Notes: generated by a model not told the origin, from the sequence alone. DNA of 64,000 nt from Polynucleobacter rarus (GCF_003072505.1 NZ_NTGB01000001.1:1534574-1598573), one strand, 5' to 3'. Numbered from the stretch's first letter, positions 8,916 to 17,815 are shown. Numbers and translations: made by a program.

Positions 8916-10742
8916 CTACTGTTTATGAACTTTAAGGTTATATCTTAAGCATATTTGTGATAACTCGTCCTGGTCGACAATAGGATCACTCATTAACCGA
9001 GAGGCAATCTCGTCAAGAACATTTCTATGGTTATTCAGTTTTTCCCTCACGACTCGATACTCCTGAGCCAAAAAATCTCTTGTAAGTTTCTCAACATGGG
9101 CTGATTGTGAAGGTGTCATCATAATATCAGTCGTAACAGACAAGTTTACCTCAGCTTGATTAGGTAAATGCATTTCAGAAGAAAAGCCACAGGATGCAAA
9201 CATGCTCAGACAACAATTGGTAGCGTTTGCTAAATCACTCCCGGCACCATCTGAAACCCCCTCTGGACCAGAGATAATTTCTTCAGCAACTCTACCTGCT
9301 AAAGCTACCCGTATTTGCTTACGGTAATCATCAAAGGTCCACTCATTTCCTTTTAGTAAGTAATAACCCGTGGACTGCACAGACACCCCAGCAAAGCCTG
9401 ATGCGCCAGGTAGTATGGATGTGTAATCGGGTACATTAAATCCATCTGACTCCAATACCGAAATCAAAGAGTGCCCTGCCTCATGATAAGCAGTGTGTAA
9501 TTTTATTTTTTTGTTTGGCTCTTGATTTAGTCCCTCGAAGACCATTTGATGGATTTCTAAATCCACTAAATCGAGGTATTCAAGCTTTCTATTTTCTTGG
9601 AAATGCCTTCTTTGCAAAGCCAAAGCAGTTAGGTCGATTCTCGGCTTTGCATATGAACGCAGTAAATGTCCTATCTTTCCATAGGAACTTGTTAAAGATG
9701 AACCACAAATATCTCTTCCTATTTTTTCAACAAACTCTTCACCTACTAGTTTGAAGGATTTTTCAGGCAAGGACATCAATAAATCAAATGCACCAATTTC
9801 TTGTAAGTCCTGCAAGATATCATCCTGACTTCTGGTAGCTGTTATGAAGATTACAGGCTCTTTTATTGAAAAGTCCGCAACATACTTCTTGATACGTTTC
9901 TGAATCTCTTTGTATTTTTTGGTTTCCTCTTCCGTTTCATGCTCAAATTCTCTGATATCTCGACGCCATCTACCTGGTTGTAAATATACTATTAACGGAG
10001 CATATTTTTTAAGCTCACTCAAACTGGGTAATAAAAGTGTATTTTTGTTTTCCACAATCATACAATTCATTTTGCTATGTTTTGCAATGGTTCGAATGAC
10101 ATCTGTTGTGAAATCGACTGGATCTCCGTTAATGATAACCGCCGCCTTACCAATCAAATTCCATCGTTCAAGGGTCGCATCTTTTTTATAAGCATTTTCT
10201 AAATTTTCAGACCATTGCTTAAGTCTTTGATGTCCTTCTATTTGACTCCAATTATAGGTTGTTGAAAGGTCTTCCAATTCAACTGGTTGAGCCTCACCAA
10301 CAATGAGCTTCATCTCCTGGTAGTTTTTTTGAATACAATCACCTGCAAATGAAACCATATTGGACAGCATTCTGAGATTAAATATGCCCCCCCCCTCCAC
10401 ATCAACCGCATACTTGAATTGAAAACGCTCACCTGTCTCAACAGCTAATCTACCCATCACTAGTTCATTATTGATACGATTAACAAATTCCAAAGCAGCT
10501 TGTATTTTCGAATCTTCCACAACCAAATCGGTATATAAAAAAACAGTAACTAAAGACATTATTTCTTCTACTTCAATAAATAGCTGACACATATGGTCAT
10601 CCACTTCATAGTTTGTGGAAAGTCTAGAAGTTTTCTTCTCTTCATTGAATTCTATCGTCTCTTTACAGTCAACTTCTTGGCACCACTCCTCAACAAATGA
10701 AGTCAACAAGAATGTTCCTTTGGTATGTTCAGTTTTAGTCAT
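8916..10742 (-). CDS. YbjN domain-inactive AAA-M41 (FtsH-type) peptidase fusion
   Basis: Residues 1-150 resemble a YbjN domain (LLTSFVEEW near the start, FVNRINNELVMGRLAVE near 87-103). Residues about 190-370 follow the FtsH AAA fold but have lost its key residues. The Walker A position reads NGDPVDFTTDVI (no Gly-Lys-Thr), the Walker B position reads IVYLQPGRW (no Asp-Glu) and the sensor position reads TATRSQDD. The C-terminal third is an M41 zinc peptidase with HEAGH near 420, an RVALAGRVAEEI helix and a GAGSDLANAT segment supplying the third ligand. No membrane helices are seen, unlike FtsH. The peptidase may therefore be active while the ATPase is not, or be switched by YbjN, which occurs in chaperone-like proteins. 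The gene contains a C9 tract (10387-10395). Function is unknown; a role in the surrounding conflict island is inferred from position only. Confidence 0.75.
   Translation of the reverse strand: MTKTEHTKGTFLLTSFVEEWCQEVDCKETIEFNEEKKTSRLSTNYEVDDHMCQLFIEVEEIMSLVTVFLYTDLVVEDSKIQAALEFVNRINNELVMGRLAVETGERFQFKYAVDVEGGGIFNLRMLSNMVSFAGDCIQKNYQEMKLIVGEAQPVELEDLSTTYNWSQIEGHQRLKQWSENLENAYKKDATLERWNLIGKAAVIINGDPVDFTTDVIRTIAKHSKMNCMIVENKNTLLLPSLSELKKYAPLIVYLQPGRWRRDIREFEHETEEETKKYKEIQKRIKKYVADFSIKEPVIFITATRSQDDILQDLQEIGAFDLLMSLPEKSFKLVGEEFVEKIGRDICGSSLTSSYGKIGHLLRSYAKPRIDLTALALQRRHFQENRKLEYLDLVDLEIHQMVFEGLNQEPNKKIKLHTAYHEAGHSLISVLESDGFNVPDYTSILPGASGFAGVSVQSTGYYLLKGNEWTFDDYRKQIRVALAGRVAEEIISGPEGVSDGAGSDLANATNCCLSMFASCGFSSEMHLPNQAEVNLSVTTDIMMTPSQSAHVEKLTRDFLAQEYRVVREKLNNHRNVLDEIASRLMSDPIVDQDELSQICLRYNLKVHKQ
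10387..10395. repeat. C9 homopolymer inside the M41-like gene
   Basis: Nine cytosines on the plus strand (G9 on the coding strand) encode three glycines of the VEGGGIF stretch near residue 117, in the YbjN part. A one-base slip would truncate the protein early. Such tracts act as phase-variation switches in some bacteria; whether this one varies cannot be seen here. Confidence 0.7.
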
Positions 10743-10870
10743 GTTTAGTTTATTGTTGCTATTAAAATTGGAATTCTACTTTTAGTTTTAGGTGTAATTT
10801 CTAAATTGCTAGTCTCGCCATTAATAACAGAATTCAAAAGTAAAGTAAGTTAAGTAGCCATGACCAGTCG

Positions 10871-11104
10871 CTATTTCGGGTTAAAACCAATCAATGCTAA
10901 GTTTGGACCTTGATGATTATATTTATCCATTGTGTTGCAAAGTATCCCTTTGGTCAATACCTCTTGTAATCCGAATGATATTGATAAACCCATGCTTGAT
11001 TTATTTTTTTTAGTAAGTTGTTTTGCGTAAGAATAGCAGAAAATATTACACTCATGGTCGTCAATAGACCACACGGTAACGATTTTTTTGTTAAGCCATA
11101 TCAC
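10871..11104 (-). CDS. Possible small hypothetical protein
   Basis: A 77-codon frame beginning at GTG with an AAGGTAGG ribosome-site-like sequence directly upstream. The product is small and mixed in composition, with a WSIDDHECNIF stretch and no signal peptide or recognised domain. It stands alone between the M41-like gene and the sirtuin. Only the ribosome site speaks for it, so it may be a chance frame. Confidence 0.28.
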   Translation of the reverse strand: MIWLNKKIVTVWSIDDHECNIFCYSYAKQLTKKNKSSMGLSISFGLQEVLTKGILCNTMDKYNHQGPNLALIGFNPK

Positions 11105-11476
11105 CCTACCTTACTAAGCTTAAACTAATGGTTTACTTTTAGGGGGTATTACTGTCGAGGCTAGATTTCCAGAATACTAACCATGTCATAGTATGGACTA
11201 CTTGCTCTTGCAAGCCCTCCTGCAGGCATTATTCTAAAAATCAATCGTGCTACGAATGGATGTTTGCAAGACTTCTCTATCAAAGATCAGTTCCTAAAGG
11301 TAGGTTCTGAACTAATTGGTGATATTACAGTGGGACTTATTAGCTGTTCAAAAAACATATTCAATCCGAACTAGACAAAACACTTCATTTGTTTAATCAA
11401 CAAAAAGTGGTGCAACTATAGTATGGAATTTCCTGGTTACAATTGTACTGGGTAAAAAATTACTTTTTTGTGCATT
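11105..11476. other. Intergenic stretch, nothing recognised
   Basis: About 370 bases with no supported gene, RNA or mobile-element end on either strand. Confidence 0.45.
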
Positions 11477-12316
11477 TTAGAAATTTAAATCTAGCTCCTG
11501 AGCAATTGCAATTAATGCATCTTTAGCTCCCATCGATATGGAAACTCCTACATTCACTTTTGACAAAACATCATCCCGTGGATTGATCCGAATTAAAGGA
11601 GATTCTTGACGCTCACTAAAATATCTGATTGAAGGAATATCAATACCAGCACCTAATTCGATCACAACAGGTCGTTTCACGACCTTGCGCCACATATTCC
11701 AATTAGACTCTTGCTCTAAAAAATGGCCCTCTAACCATTCTGAATCCCTGAACATTAAAATATTAGGCCTGGCAATTGATTGACAATGAGAACATGCCGG
11801 TAAAGGGCCTAACCATTGGCAACTAGACTCATCTACTTCTGGATTCAAGCCTGCAGCTGACCAAATATCTTCTTTACATGGCTCAATACACTGGCACAAA
11901 TGTATTGAGCCATGGATTTCTAAAATACCCTTTTCTGAGAAACCAGCTTTTTGAAACTGACCATCCACGTTACTAGTCACAACAAAAGTACCACCAGATA
12001 AAGTTTCTCCCAAAGTCTTTAAAATTCTAAAGCCTACATGGGGTATAGTCTCGCGATAAAGCGCTAAACGATGTCCATAAAATCCCCACGCTAAATTAGG
12101 GTTTTTTCGAAATGATTGAGGATTAGCCATTGACATGAAGTCGATTTGTTTATTAGCCAAAGCCGGATAGGCCTGCCAAAATCCTTGATTTCCTCGGAAG
12201 TCTGGTAATCCGGAGTCAACTCCAATACCAGCACCAGCGGTAATGATTAATCCGTCAGCATCCGAAATCATAAGTGCGGCACGCTTAATTGATTGTTGAT
12301 TTGTATGCTTAATCAT
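11477..12316 (-). CDS. Sir2-family NAD-dependent protein (sirtuin)
   Basis: Classical sirtuin motifs are present: the NAD-binding GAGIGVDSGLPDFRG near residues 28-42, TSNVDGQ, the catalytic histidine in EIHGS, and a zinc site made of a Cys-x-Cys group, a further Cys and a CSHC pair. About 280 residues is normal for a bacterial single-domain sirtuin. Family enzymes remove acyl groups from lysine using NAD; defence-associated Sir2 domains instead hydrolyse NAD. The intact zinc site and free-standing form favour a deacylase, but the setting among TIR and macro proteins leaves NAD depletion possible. The frame is open to a GTG at 12325, but the ATG at 12316 has an AGGTG ribosome site at good spacing. 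It lies about 30 bases downstream of a small gene on the same strand, likely one operon. Confidence 0.85.
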   Translation of the reverse strand: MIKHTNQQSIKRAALMISDADGLIITAGAGIGVDSGLPDFRGNQGFWQAYPALANKQIDFMSMANPQSFRKNPNLAWGFYGHRLALYRETIPHVGFRILKTLGETLSGGTFVVTSNVDGQFQKAGFSEKGILEIHGSIHLCQCIEPCKEDIWSAAGLNPEVDESSCQWLGPLPACSHCQSIARPNILMFRDSEWLEGHFLEQESNWNMWRKVVKRPVVIELGAGIDIPSIRYFSERQESPLIRINPRDDVLSKVNVGVSISMGAKDALIAIAQELDLNF

Positions 12317-12347
12317 GTCCCACACCTACCTTACTTTGTTGAATATT

Positions 12348-12788
12348 TTAAAACTCATCCCAATCAGAGTTCTTTTTATTACGCATTGCCAACTCCAAAG
12401 AGCACACCCAAAATTTAACATCAGGTAAACGCTGTTTTATATCCGGATTCTCAAGAAACCATTCCAAATCTCGATAAGCGGCTAAGTTTTGATCATATGG
12501 CAGGTCCACATAAATATCACCTTGGTATGGCATCATTACATTACGATTGGCAAGGGGCCCAGTAAGCTCCCAGTCAATACGATGCTCGTCTAACCAAGCA
12601 ATTACTCGTTCTCTAGATTGCTGATTGATTTTTCTTTTTTTGAACTTGATATTTTGCTCAAAGCTTGTTGCAGATTGTTCATTATTTTCTGAAAGCAAAC
12701 TATCTTCTGATTCAAGAAAGGATATCCACAGAACATCTCGTTGTTTTTTTCTTGCAATTACATCAATGTTTTCTATTAGCAAAGGCAT
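12348..12788 (-). CDS. Hypothetical protein upstream of the sirtuin
   Basis: A 146-residue protein I do not recognise. The first 60 residues are charged and probably flexible (a KFKKRKI patch), followed by a compact region (RVIAWLDEHRIDWELTGPLA, then MPYQGDIYVDLPYD and an acidic WDEF end). There is no signal peptide or membrane helix. It is the first gene of a likely two-gene operon with the sirtuin. Close coupling suggests it is a partner, substrate or regulator of the sirtuin, which is inference from position. Confidence 0.55.
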   Translation of the reverse strand: MPLLIENIDVIARKKQRDVLWISFLESEDSLLSENNEQSATSFEQNIKFKKRKINQQSRERVIAWLDEHRIDWELTGPLANRNVMMPYQGDIYVDLPYDQNLAAYRDLEWFLENPDIKQRLPDVKFWVCSLELAMRNKKNSDWDEF

Positions 12789-13147
12789 CTATTATTCCCA
12801 TTTAAAAATTCATTTTAGTGAAAAAAAACGATAAAAACTATTATGAGAAGGTAATCCCCCCGCAGGCTAACTGGATTTAGAAGTAGAATTTTCTCATTGA
12901 GAGGAGTTCTTCACCTCAAACTTCGTCAAGAACATTTTAATTTATACGAGTAAGTTATAAAGGGTTCTTACTGTGAGTTGCGTACTGAACTGATAAAGCT
13001 CTGGAGTCTCTTTAAAAGTACAAAATACTTAATCTAGTTAGTTATTGCTGGGGCATGGCTTACTTGCTTACTAAATCCAGCGTGATTACAGGACTTCAAG
13101 ACTCTTAAAACACTTTGGTTTATCCGCTCATTTTTTAACTTCACGGC
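12789..13147. other. Gene-free stretch left of the IS3 element
   Basis: About 360 bases without a supported gene. It ends in the left copy of the 5-bp target duplication (ACGGC, 13143-13147) of the inserted element. No interrupted gene could be identified. Confidence 0.5.
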
Positions 13148-13175
13148 TGTAATAGCCCCTATTTCAACCGAACAT
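13148..13175 (+). repeat. Left terminal inverted repeat of the IS3-family element
   Basis: Begins TGTAATAGCCCCTAT and is imperfectly complementary to the right end at 14441-14467. The 5-bp duplication ACGGC lies immediately outside it. Confidence 0.85.
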
Positions 13176-13236
13176 AGTTTTTAAAGTAAACGACTAGGCG
13201 TAAGCCTAGTCATATGACTATGTTTAAGGAAAGAAA

Positions 13237-13614
13237 ATGGAAACAATTCATGTTGTAACGGAAGTCCAGAGAAGAAGGCGTTTTTCAGTAGAACAAAAGA
13301 TTCGTTGTGTGCAAGAAACCAACCAACCAGGCATTTCAGTCTCGCATATTGCACGAAAGTATGGTATTTCTCCTAGTCTGTTATTTCTTTGGAGAAATCG
13401 TATGGCTGAAGGCGGAAAAAAAGCGATTGCGGTAGATGATGAGGTAGTAGCTGCTGCTGAAGTGAAGGAACTGAAGCAGCGTATTCGTGAATTAGAAAGA
13501 GTATTGGGTAAAAAAACCTTAGAGAATGAGATCTTGAAGGATGCCGTAGATTTGGCTCGCCAAAAAAAACTGATCTCGCAGTTGCCCTCGTTGCCCGAGG
13601 ACGACACTCTATGA
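13237..13614 (+). CDS. IS3-family (IS2 group) transposase OrfA
   Basis: A 125-residue DNA-binding subunit with a helix-turn-helix (RRRRFSVEQKIRCVQET then SVSHIARKYGISPSLLFLW) and a C-terminal leucine-zipper helix (ELKQRIRELERVLGKKTLE), the standard IS2 OrfA layout. An AAGGAAAG sequence upstream of the ATG is a plausible ribosome site. An A8 tract near its 3' end marks the likely minus-one frameshift that makes the OrfAB transposase. The last four bases overlap the OrfB ATG (ATGA). Confidence 0.93.
   Translation: METIHVVTEVQRRRRFSVEQKIRCVQETNQPGISVSHIARKYGISPSLLFLWRNRMAEGGKKAIAVDDEVVAAAEVKELKQRIRELERVLGKKTLENEILKDAVDLARQKKLISQLPSLPEDDTL
13562..13569 (+). promoter_or_regulatory. Predicted minus-one ribosomal frameshift site (A8) for OrfAB
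   Basis: Eight adenines are read in the OrfA frame as the end of CAA followed by AAA AAA. A minus-one slip enters the OrfB frame, which is open from here through 13611. It adds an ALVARGRHS segment that matches the start of the OrfB domain in IS2-group elements. The A7 tract at 13510-13516 would instead meet a TGA at 13527, so it is not the site. Confidence 0.7.
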
Positions 13615-14444
13615 AAATGATTGCACAAACACTCGGCATATCTAGATCGCATTTAAGCCAAAGGATGAAAGAGACTCCTAAGGCACGCAGTAACTATCAA
13701 ATGACGAGCGATGCGGAGGTGTTGCCTCAAATCCGTACTTTAGTCGATCAAAGGCCGACTTATGGTTATCGTCGGATTGGAGCTTTACTCAACCGCCTCC
13801 GTAAAAGTTCAGGATTACCCGTTTTTAATCATAAAAAAGTCTATCGACTCATGAAGCAAAACAATCTGTTATTAACCAGACACACGGGCAAACCGATGCC
13901 CGAGAGGATCCACGAGGGGAAAGTAATTACCTTACGATCCAACTCACGTTGGTGTTCGGATGGCTTTGAGATTCGTTGTTGGAACCAAGAAGTGGTTCGG
14001 GTTACATTTGTATTGGATACCTGTGATCGAGAAGTCATTGCATGGGAAGCAACGACAGGAGGCTTTACGGGTGAGACCATTCGAAACTTAATGTTGATGA
14101 GTGTAGAACAGCGTTTTGGTCAATATCAAACACCACATCCGGTGCAGTGGTTAACGGATAACGGCTCTGCTTATACAGCGAAAGAAACGATGGAGTTTGG
14201 TAAACAACTGGGTTTAATCTTGTGTTTTACGCCAGTCAGAAGCCCTCAATCGAATGGCATGGCAGAAGCATTTGTTAAAACGTTTAAGCGGGATTATGCT
14301 TATATTAATGATCGTCCGGATGCAACAACAGTGATTGGATGTCTCAATGACTGGTTTAATGATTACAATGAAAATCATCCTCACAAAGGATTAAAACTGA
14401 AATCTCCGAGAGAATTTATTCGGGAAGTAGCAGCGGCACTATGA
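13611..14444 (+). CDS. IS3-family (IS2 group) transposase OrfB, DDE integrase
   Basis: A catalytic subunit with a retroviral-integrase-like core. RWCSDGFEI holds the first Asp, WLTDNGSAY the second, and SNGMAEAFVKTFKRDY the Glu with the following Lys/Arg. An HTH_21-type segment (PTYGYRRIGALLNRL) lies ahead of it. The ATG at 13611 overlaps the OrfA stop, but the conserved domain extends upstream in this frame, so the functional enzyme is probably OrfAB made by frameshift at 13562-13569. All catalytic residues are present. Confidence 0.93.
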   Translation: MKMIAQTLGISRSHLSQRMKETPKARSNYQMTSDAEVLPQIRTLVDQRPTYGYRRIGALLNRLRKSSGLPVFNHKKVYRLMKQNNLLLTRHTGKPMPERIHEGKVITLRSNSRWCSDGFEIRCWNQEVVRVTFVLDTCDREVIAWEATTGGFTGETIRNLMLMSVEQRFGQYQTPHPVQWLTDNGSAYTAKETMEFGKQLGLILCFTPVRSPQSNGMAEAFVKTFKRDYAYINDRPDATTVIGCLNDWFNDYNENHPHKGLKLKSPREFIREVAAAL

Positions 14445-14467
14445 TCGGTTTTATAGGGGCAACTACA
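14441..14467 (-). repeat. Right terminal inverted repeat of the IS3-family element
   Basis: On the minus strand it begins TGTAGTTGCCCCTAT and pairs imperfectly with the left end. The ACGGC duplication follows at 14468-14472. A 19-base copy of this end occurs alone at 37780-37798. Confidence 0.85.
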
Positions 14468-14629
14468 ACGGCACTAGAACAGTCAATTAATAGTGACAGT
14501 CATCTTTTGAGTCAACTATTGCCATCCAAAATAGGAAATTTTAAGGGTTTAAGGGCTAGAATTGACCCGTAAGTTACAGTCAACTCAAGCATTAGACTTA
14601 TCATGATCTCAAATGGCTACACTTCTAAA

Positions 14630-17600
14630 TTAGATATAAGAATCTCGAACGAAGCACCTATTTTCAAGCAAAAAATCCAGCCCATTCTTCATTACTATCG
14701 TATTCGGATGATTTTCACCACAGACTGCGGCAACCTCATATATTAATCTTTGATACTCCAAGTCATTTTTTAAATCTAGATCTAGATTTTTGGCCACTAC
14801 CGTACTTAGACTATATTGAGCCATAAGAGTTCTTGGGTGATTTTCACCCAAACTATTTTTACATGCCATGTATGATCTTGTATATAGACTTTCTGCCTCA
14901 GCATAAGCCCCCTTGGCCTTCAAAAGATTTGCTAAATTATTTAAAGCGAGAGCGGTATCTGCATGCATCTCTCCAAATATTGCCTCATATATTTTTAGTG
15001 AGTTTCTAAACAACATTTCTGCATCATCTAGAAACAAACGACTAAAAAGCAGGTTAGCAAGACTATTCATAGCGCCTGCTGTTTCCATATGATCTGGCCC
15101 AGATACTATTGTTCTAATTTCAAGCGCTCTCTTATAAAGGGATTCAGCCTCTTCGGTACACCCATTTAATTTAACAATTAGATTAGCTAAGTTTGTTATA
15201 ACCATAGCAATACAGGGATGAATGTCTCCGTAACACTTTTCAAAAATTAATAGCGCTCGTTTATACATATCTTGTGCTTGATAATACTCACCTTGATCAC
15301 TTGTTAGTATTCCCCAATTATTTAATGTTCTTGCTATTTTTGGGTGTTCTTGAGGTAATATTCGCTCATAGCTCTTTAATACTTTGGCATATAACGGAAT
15401 GGCTTCAAGATACTTCCCAGAAGTCCAGGTAAGGGTCGCGATGCTATTGAGTACGTCAATGGTTTTTATATCATCCTCACCAAATACCCCTTTAAAAACA
15501 TCATAGGTTTTATTTAAGGTTCCAAGTGCTTGGGTCAAGTTTCCTTGGGTCCAATAAAGCATTGCTAATCCATGAAGAGATTCACCAGCCTCATAATTAT
15601 CGGCAAGATTTTTTACCCTACATATTTCTAGAGATCGTTTGAATAGTAGCTCCACCTCTGCATAATCGCCCTTATCTTTCAAACAGTTTGCAAGATTAAT
15701 AAGAACTTCACAAAGATTGGGGGAGGATGTTCCGTAAACATTTTCAAGCGCCTGCAGAGACTGTCTATAAAATGACACAGCCTCTGAATATTTTGCTAAT
15801 CTAGTACATGCAACCCCGTAATTTTTACAACTAATTGCATATGCCTTAGAAATCAAACCATCGGCAGACTCAGATAAGCTTAATTGTCTTTGAAGAACTT
15901 GAAACACCTCGACGAATCGAATATTTTTTTCTAAAAATTGTGCAAACTTTTGTAAAGACGATCTATCATCCCAGTATTCCGTGCTGAGTAATAAAGGAGG
16001 TAGCCAGCCCAATACTTGACTTTGCCACTTAGAGTTTTCAAATTTTTCAAATTCCCTCCACAAGAAATTGCCTAATTCTATGGCTCCAGTATCGTTAACC
16101 CGATAAAGACCGCTACGCTTTTGATCTTGCAACCAGTCCGAAATAGATTTATGGAAGAAAACAAGTCCTCCATTTTTCTCCTGCAACAGGCTGCCTAGTG
16201 GTTGAGTTACCTTAGTGGTGATATCGCGACTAGTCCAAGCTAGTAGGTCTTTTGCTAAATCTACTGGCAACGGGCCTAGCGCTACTGCCATCAGCCTTAA
16301 GAACGGCTCCGCTTCTTGTCCATATTCCTTGGGATTAGGGAAGTAGCGTTTAAAGTCACGCATGAAGACATCATCAATACCTTTAGGTAAGGTTTCAGGC
16401 TTGGCTAAATCTAAGGTTTTGTCTTTCTCAATGAGCTTGATGTACAAGAAGGTGCCACCACTTTTTTCGATCACTTGATCGATGATGGTGGTGCGTTGAG
16501 ATTCTCCCATCGATGGATCAAGCTTCTTATTTAAGTAGTCTCTTAAGTCTTGTAGGTTTTGCTCTGTGCCACCCTCGATCGGAGTCGATTCAAACTTACC
16601 TAACTGCTGCTCTAAATAAGGCTCTGGCCTTGAGGTCACAATAATGCCTAGCCAAGGCGGCAACTTTTCGGCATGCTTATGAATCAGGTCGGCTAGCGCA
16701 TTGGTACCATCATTGCGTCCTGCCTCATCTAGCGCATCAATCGCGAGTGCCAAGCGAGTTGCCTCTGGGATCTTGCCAGAAGTATTTAAGGGTTCGGTAA
16801 TTAGATAAGTAAACAGGTCATCTGCCGTCTTCTTACAAATCTTGTCTTTATTGATTAACTGCTGGTAGAGTAGCTTAGTCCGGTAATCTGGCAAGCGAGC
16901 GGCCAGTTGATACGCCAAGGTTCGGATGCACTCACTAGCTGACTCTTCTGGTGATTTACTACCCTGAAACTCGCATTTAAAAAATCCAACGATGGCTGAG
17001 TTTGATTGATGCACTAGCTTTGCAACAAAAGAACTTTTGCCGATACCAGGACTCCCCTTGAGCCAAAAGAGCCGGTTAGTTGAGGTATTGAGCCATTGTT
17101 CACAAGCATCAAAAAGCCACTTACGGCCATAAAAACCTTCAATGCTTTTAATGATGTCAGCCTCAAAGGTTCTGGGTTCCAAGATATCTTTAAGACGCTG
17201 CAGATCGCCAGCCACCTTTTGATGCTGAGTATTAGACAGGTTCTCACGGATGAACGACATGTGTTTACCAAACCAGGCATCCCAACTTTCACCCTTAGGC
17301 CCAGTCTTTTGCCCATCTTTGATTACCTTCCAGTCGGCAAAATGATGCCACTGCAAATGGCTGATCGTTAAGGGTTGGCGAACTGCCTCCTCACTTTCAG
17401 TTAGCAAAGTTTGGATTTGGCGACCACTGCCTAAGGCAATGGCGATTTCATTCAAGCAAACGCCAGGGTCTCGTACCGATCGTTTAGAAAGGAAGGATAA
17501 AAAATGGGTATGACCCAAAATTGCACTTGTGATCAGATCTCGCCACTGTGCACCTGCCGTAATACCCTCTTGATCAATCCATACCCGATGACCATCTTTT

Positions 17601-17815
17601 TCCAACTCGTCTTTAATCAGCCAAACTAGCTCTTCTGATACGTCATAGTCTTCTTCCCGCTCACTTTTATGGGCGTAGCTTAAGAAAATAGTTTGGGGCT
17701 CGATTTGAGTAGCGGGAGGATTAAAGACCAGCTCACACTCAGAGCAATAAAACTGGCTACGCTTCTTACTAAAAGTCGCTAACTCAGAACATTGTGGGCA
17801 TGAAGCAGTTGTCAT
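14630..17815 (-). CDS. Zinc-ribbon-TIR-STAND NTPase-TPR protein, paralogue B
   Basis: A 1061-residue paralogue of the protein at 4717. It has a zinc ribbon (CPQC near 6, CSEC near 24), a TIR with FLSYAHKSER, WIDQEGI and CLNEIAIA, and a STAND NTPase with Walker A GSPGIGKS near 253, Walker B IDALDEAG and TSRPE. A long C-terminal array of about ten TPRs of the 42-residue kinesin-light-chain type follows (for example YAEAESLYTRSY). The TIR and NTPase are nearly interchangeable with paralogue A, whereas the TPR array is longer and different, as expected if the TPR part sets specificity. Its expected role is a sensor that oligomerises and cleaves NAD; this is inferred. It lies about 90 bases downstream of the DUF4062-STAND gene on the same strand, so all three genes from 22727 leftward may be co-transcribed. 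Confidence 0.86.
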   Translation of the reverse strand: MTTASCPQCSELATFSKKRSQFYCSECELVFNPPATQIEPQTIFLSYAHKSEREEDYDVSEELVWLIKDELEKDGHRVWIDQEGITAGAQWRDLITSAILGHTHFLSFLSKRSVRDPGVCLNEIAIALGSGRQIQTLLTESEEAVRQPLTISHLQWHHFADWKVIKDGQKTGPKGESWDAWFGKHMSFIRENLSNTQHQKVAGDLQRLKDILEPRTFEADIIKSIEGFYGRKWLFDACEQWLNTSTNRLFWLKGSPGIGKSSFVAKLVHQSNSAIVGFFKCEFQGSKSPEESASECIRTLAYQLAARLPDYRTKLLYQQLINKDKICKKTADDLFTYLITEPLNTSGKIPEATRLALAIDALDEAGRNDGTNALADLIHKHAEKLPPWLGIIVTSRPEPYLEQQLGKFESTPIEGGTEQNLQDLRDYLNKKLDPSMGESQRTTIIDQVIEKSGGTFLYIKLIEKDKTLDLAKPETLPKGIDDVFMRDFKRYFPNPKEYGQEAEPFLRLMAVALGPLPVDLAKDLLAWTSRDITTKVTQPLGSLLQEKNGGLVFFHKSISDWLQDQKRSGLYRVNDTGAIELGNFLWREFEKFENSKWQSQVLGWLPPLLLSTEYWDDRSSLQKFAQFLEKNIRFVEVFQVLQRQLSLSESADGLISKAYAISCKNYGVACTRLAKYSEAVSFYRQSLQALENVYGTSSPNLCEVLINLANCLKDKGDYAEVELLFKRSLEICRVKNLADNYEAGESLHGLAMLYWTQGNLTQALGTLNKTYDVFKGVFGEDDIKTIDVLNSIATLTWTSGKYLEAIPLYAKVLKSYERILPQEHPKIARTLNNWGILTSDQGEYYQAQDMYKRALLIFEKCYGDIHPCIAMVITNLANLIVKLNGCTEEAESLYKRALEIRTIVSGPDHMETAGAMNSLANLLFSRLFLDDAEMLFRNSLKIYEAIFGEMHADTALALNNLANLLKAKGAYAEAESLYTRSYMACKNSLGENHPRTLMAQYSLSTVVAKNLDLDLKNDLEYQRLIYEVAAVCGENHPNTIVMKNGLDFLLENRCFVRDSYI

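Larger units (their letters stand above)
13148..14467 (+). mobile_element. Complete IS3-family insertion sequence, IS2 group
   Basis: A 1320-bp element with two overlapping transposase frames. Its imperfect terminal inverted repeats both begin TGTA and share GCCCCTAT, and it is flanked by direct ACGGC duplications at 13143-13147 and 14468-14472. OrfA and OrfB match IS2-type proteins in length and motifs. Intact ends, duplications and frames suggest recent, possibly active insertion. Confidence 0.93.

Noticed and set aside
13510..13516. A7 tract considered as the IS3 frameshift site
   Set aside because: A minus-one slip there reaches a TGA at 13527.
13248..13652. Minus-strand frames opposite the IS3 orfA
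   Set aside because: Shadow of a clearly recognised transposase gene.
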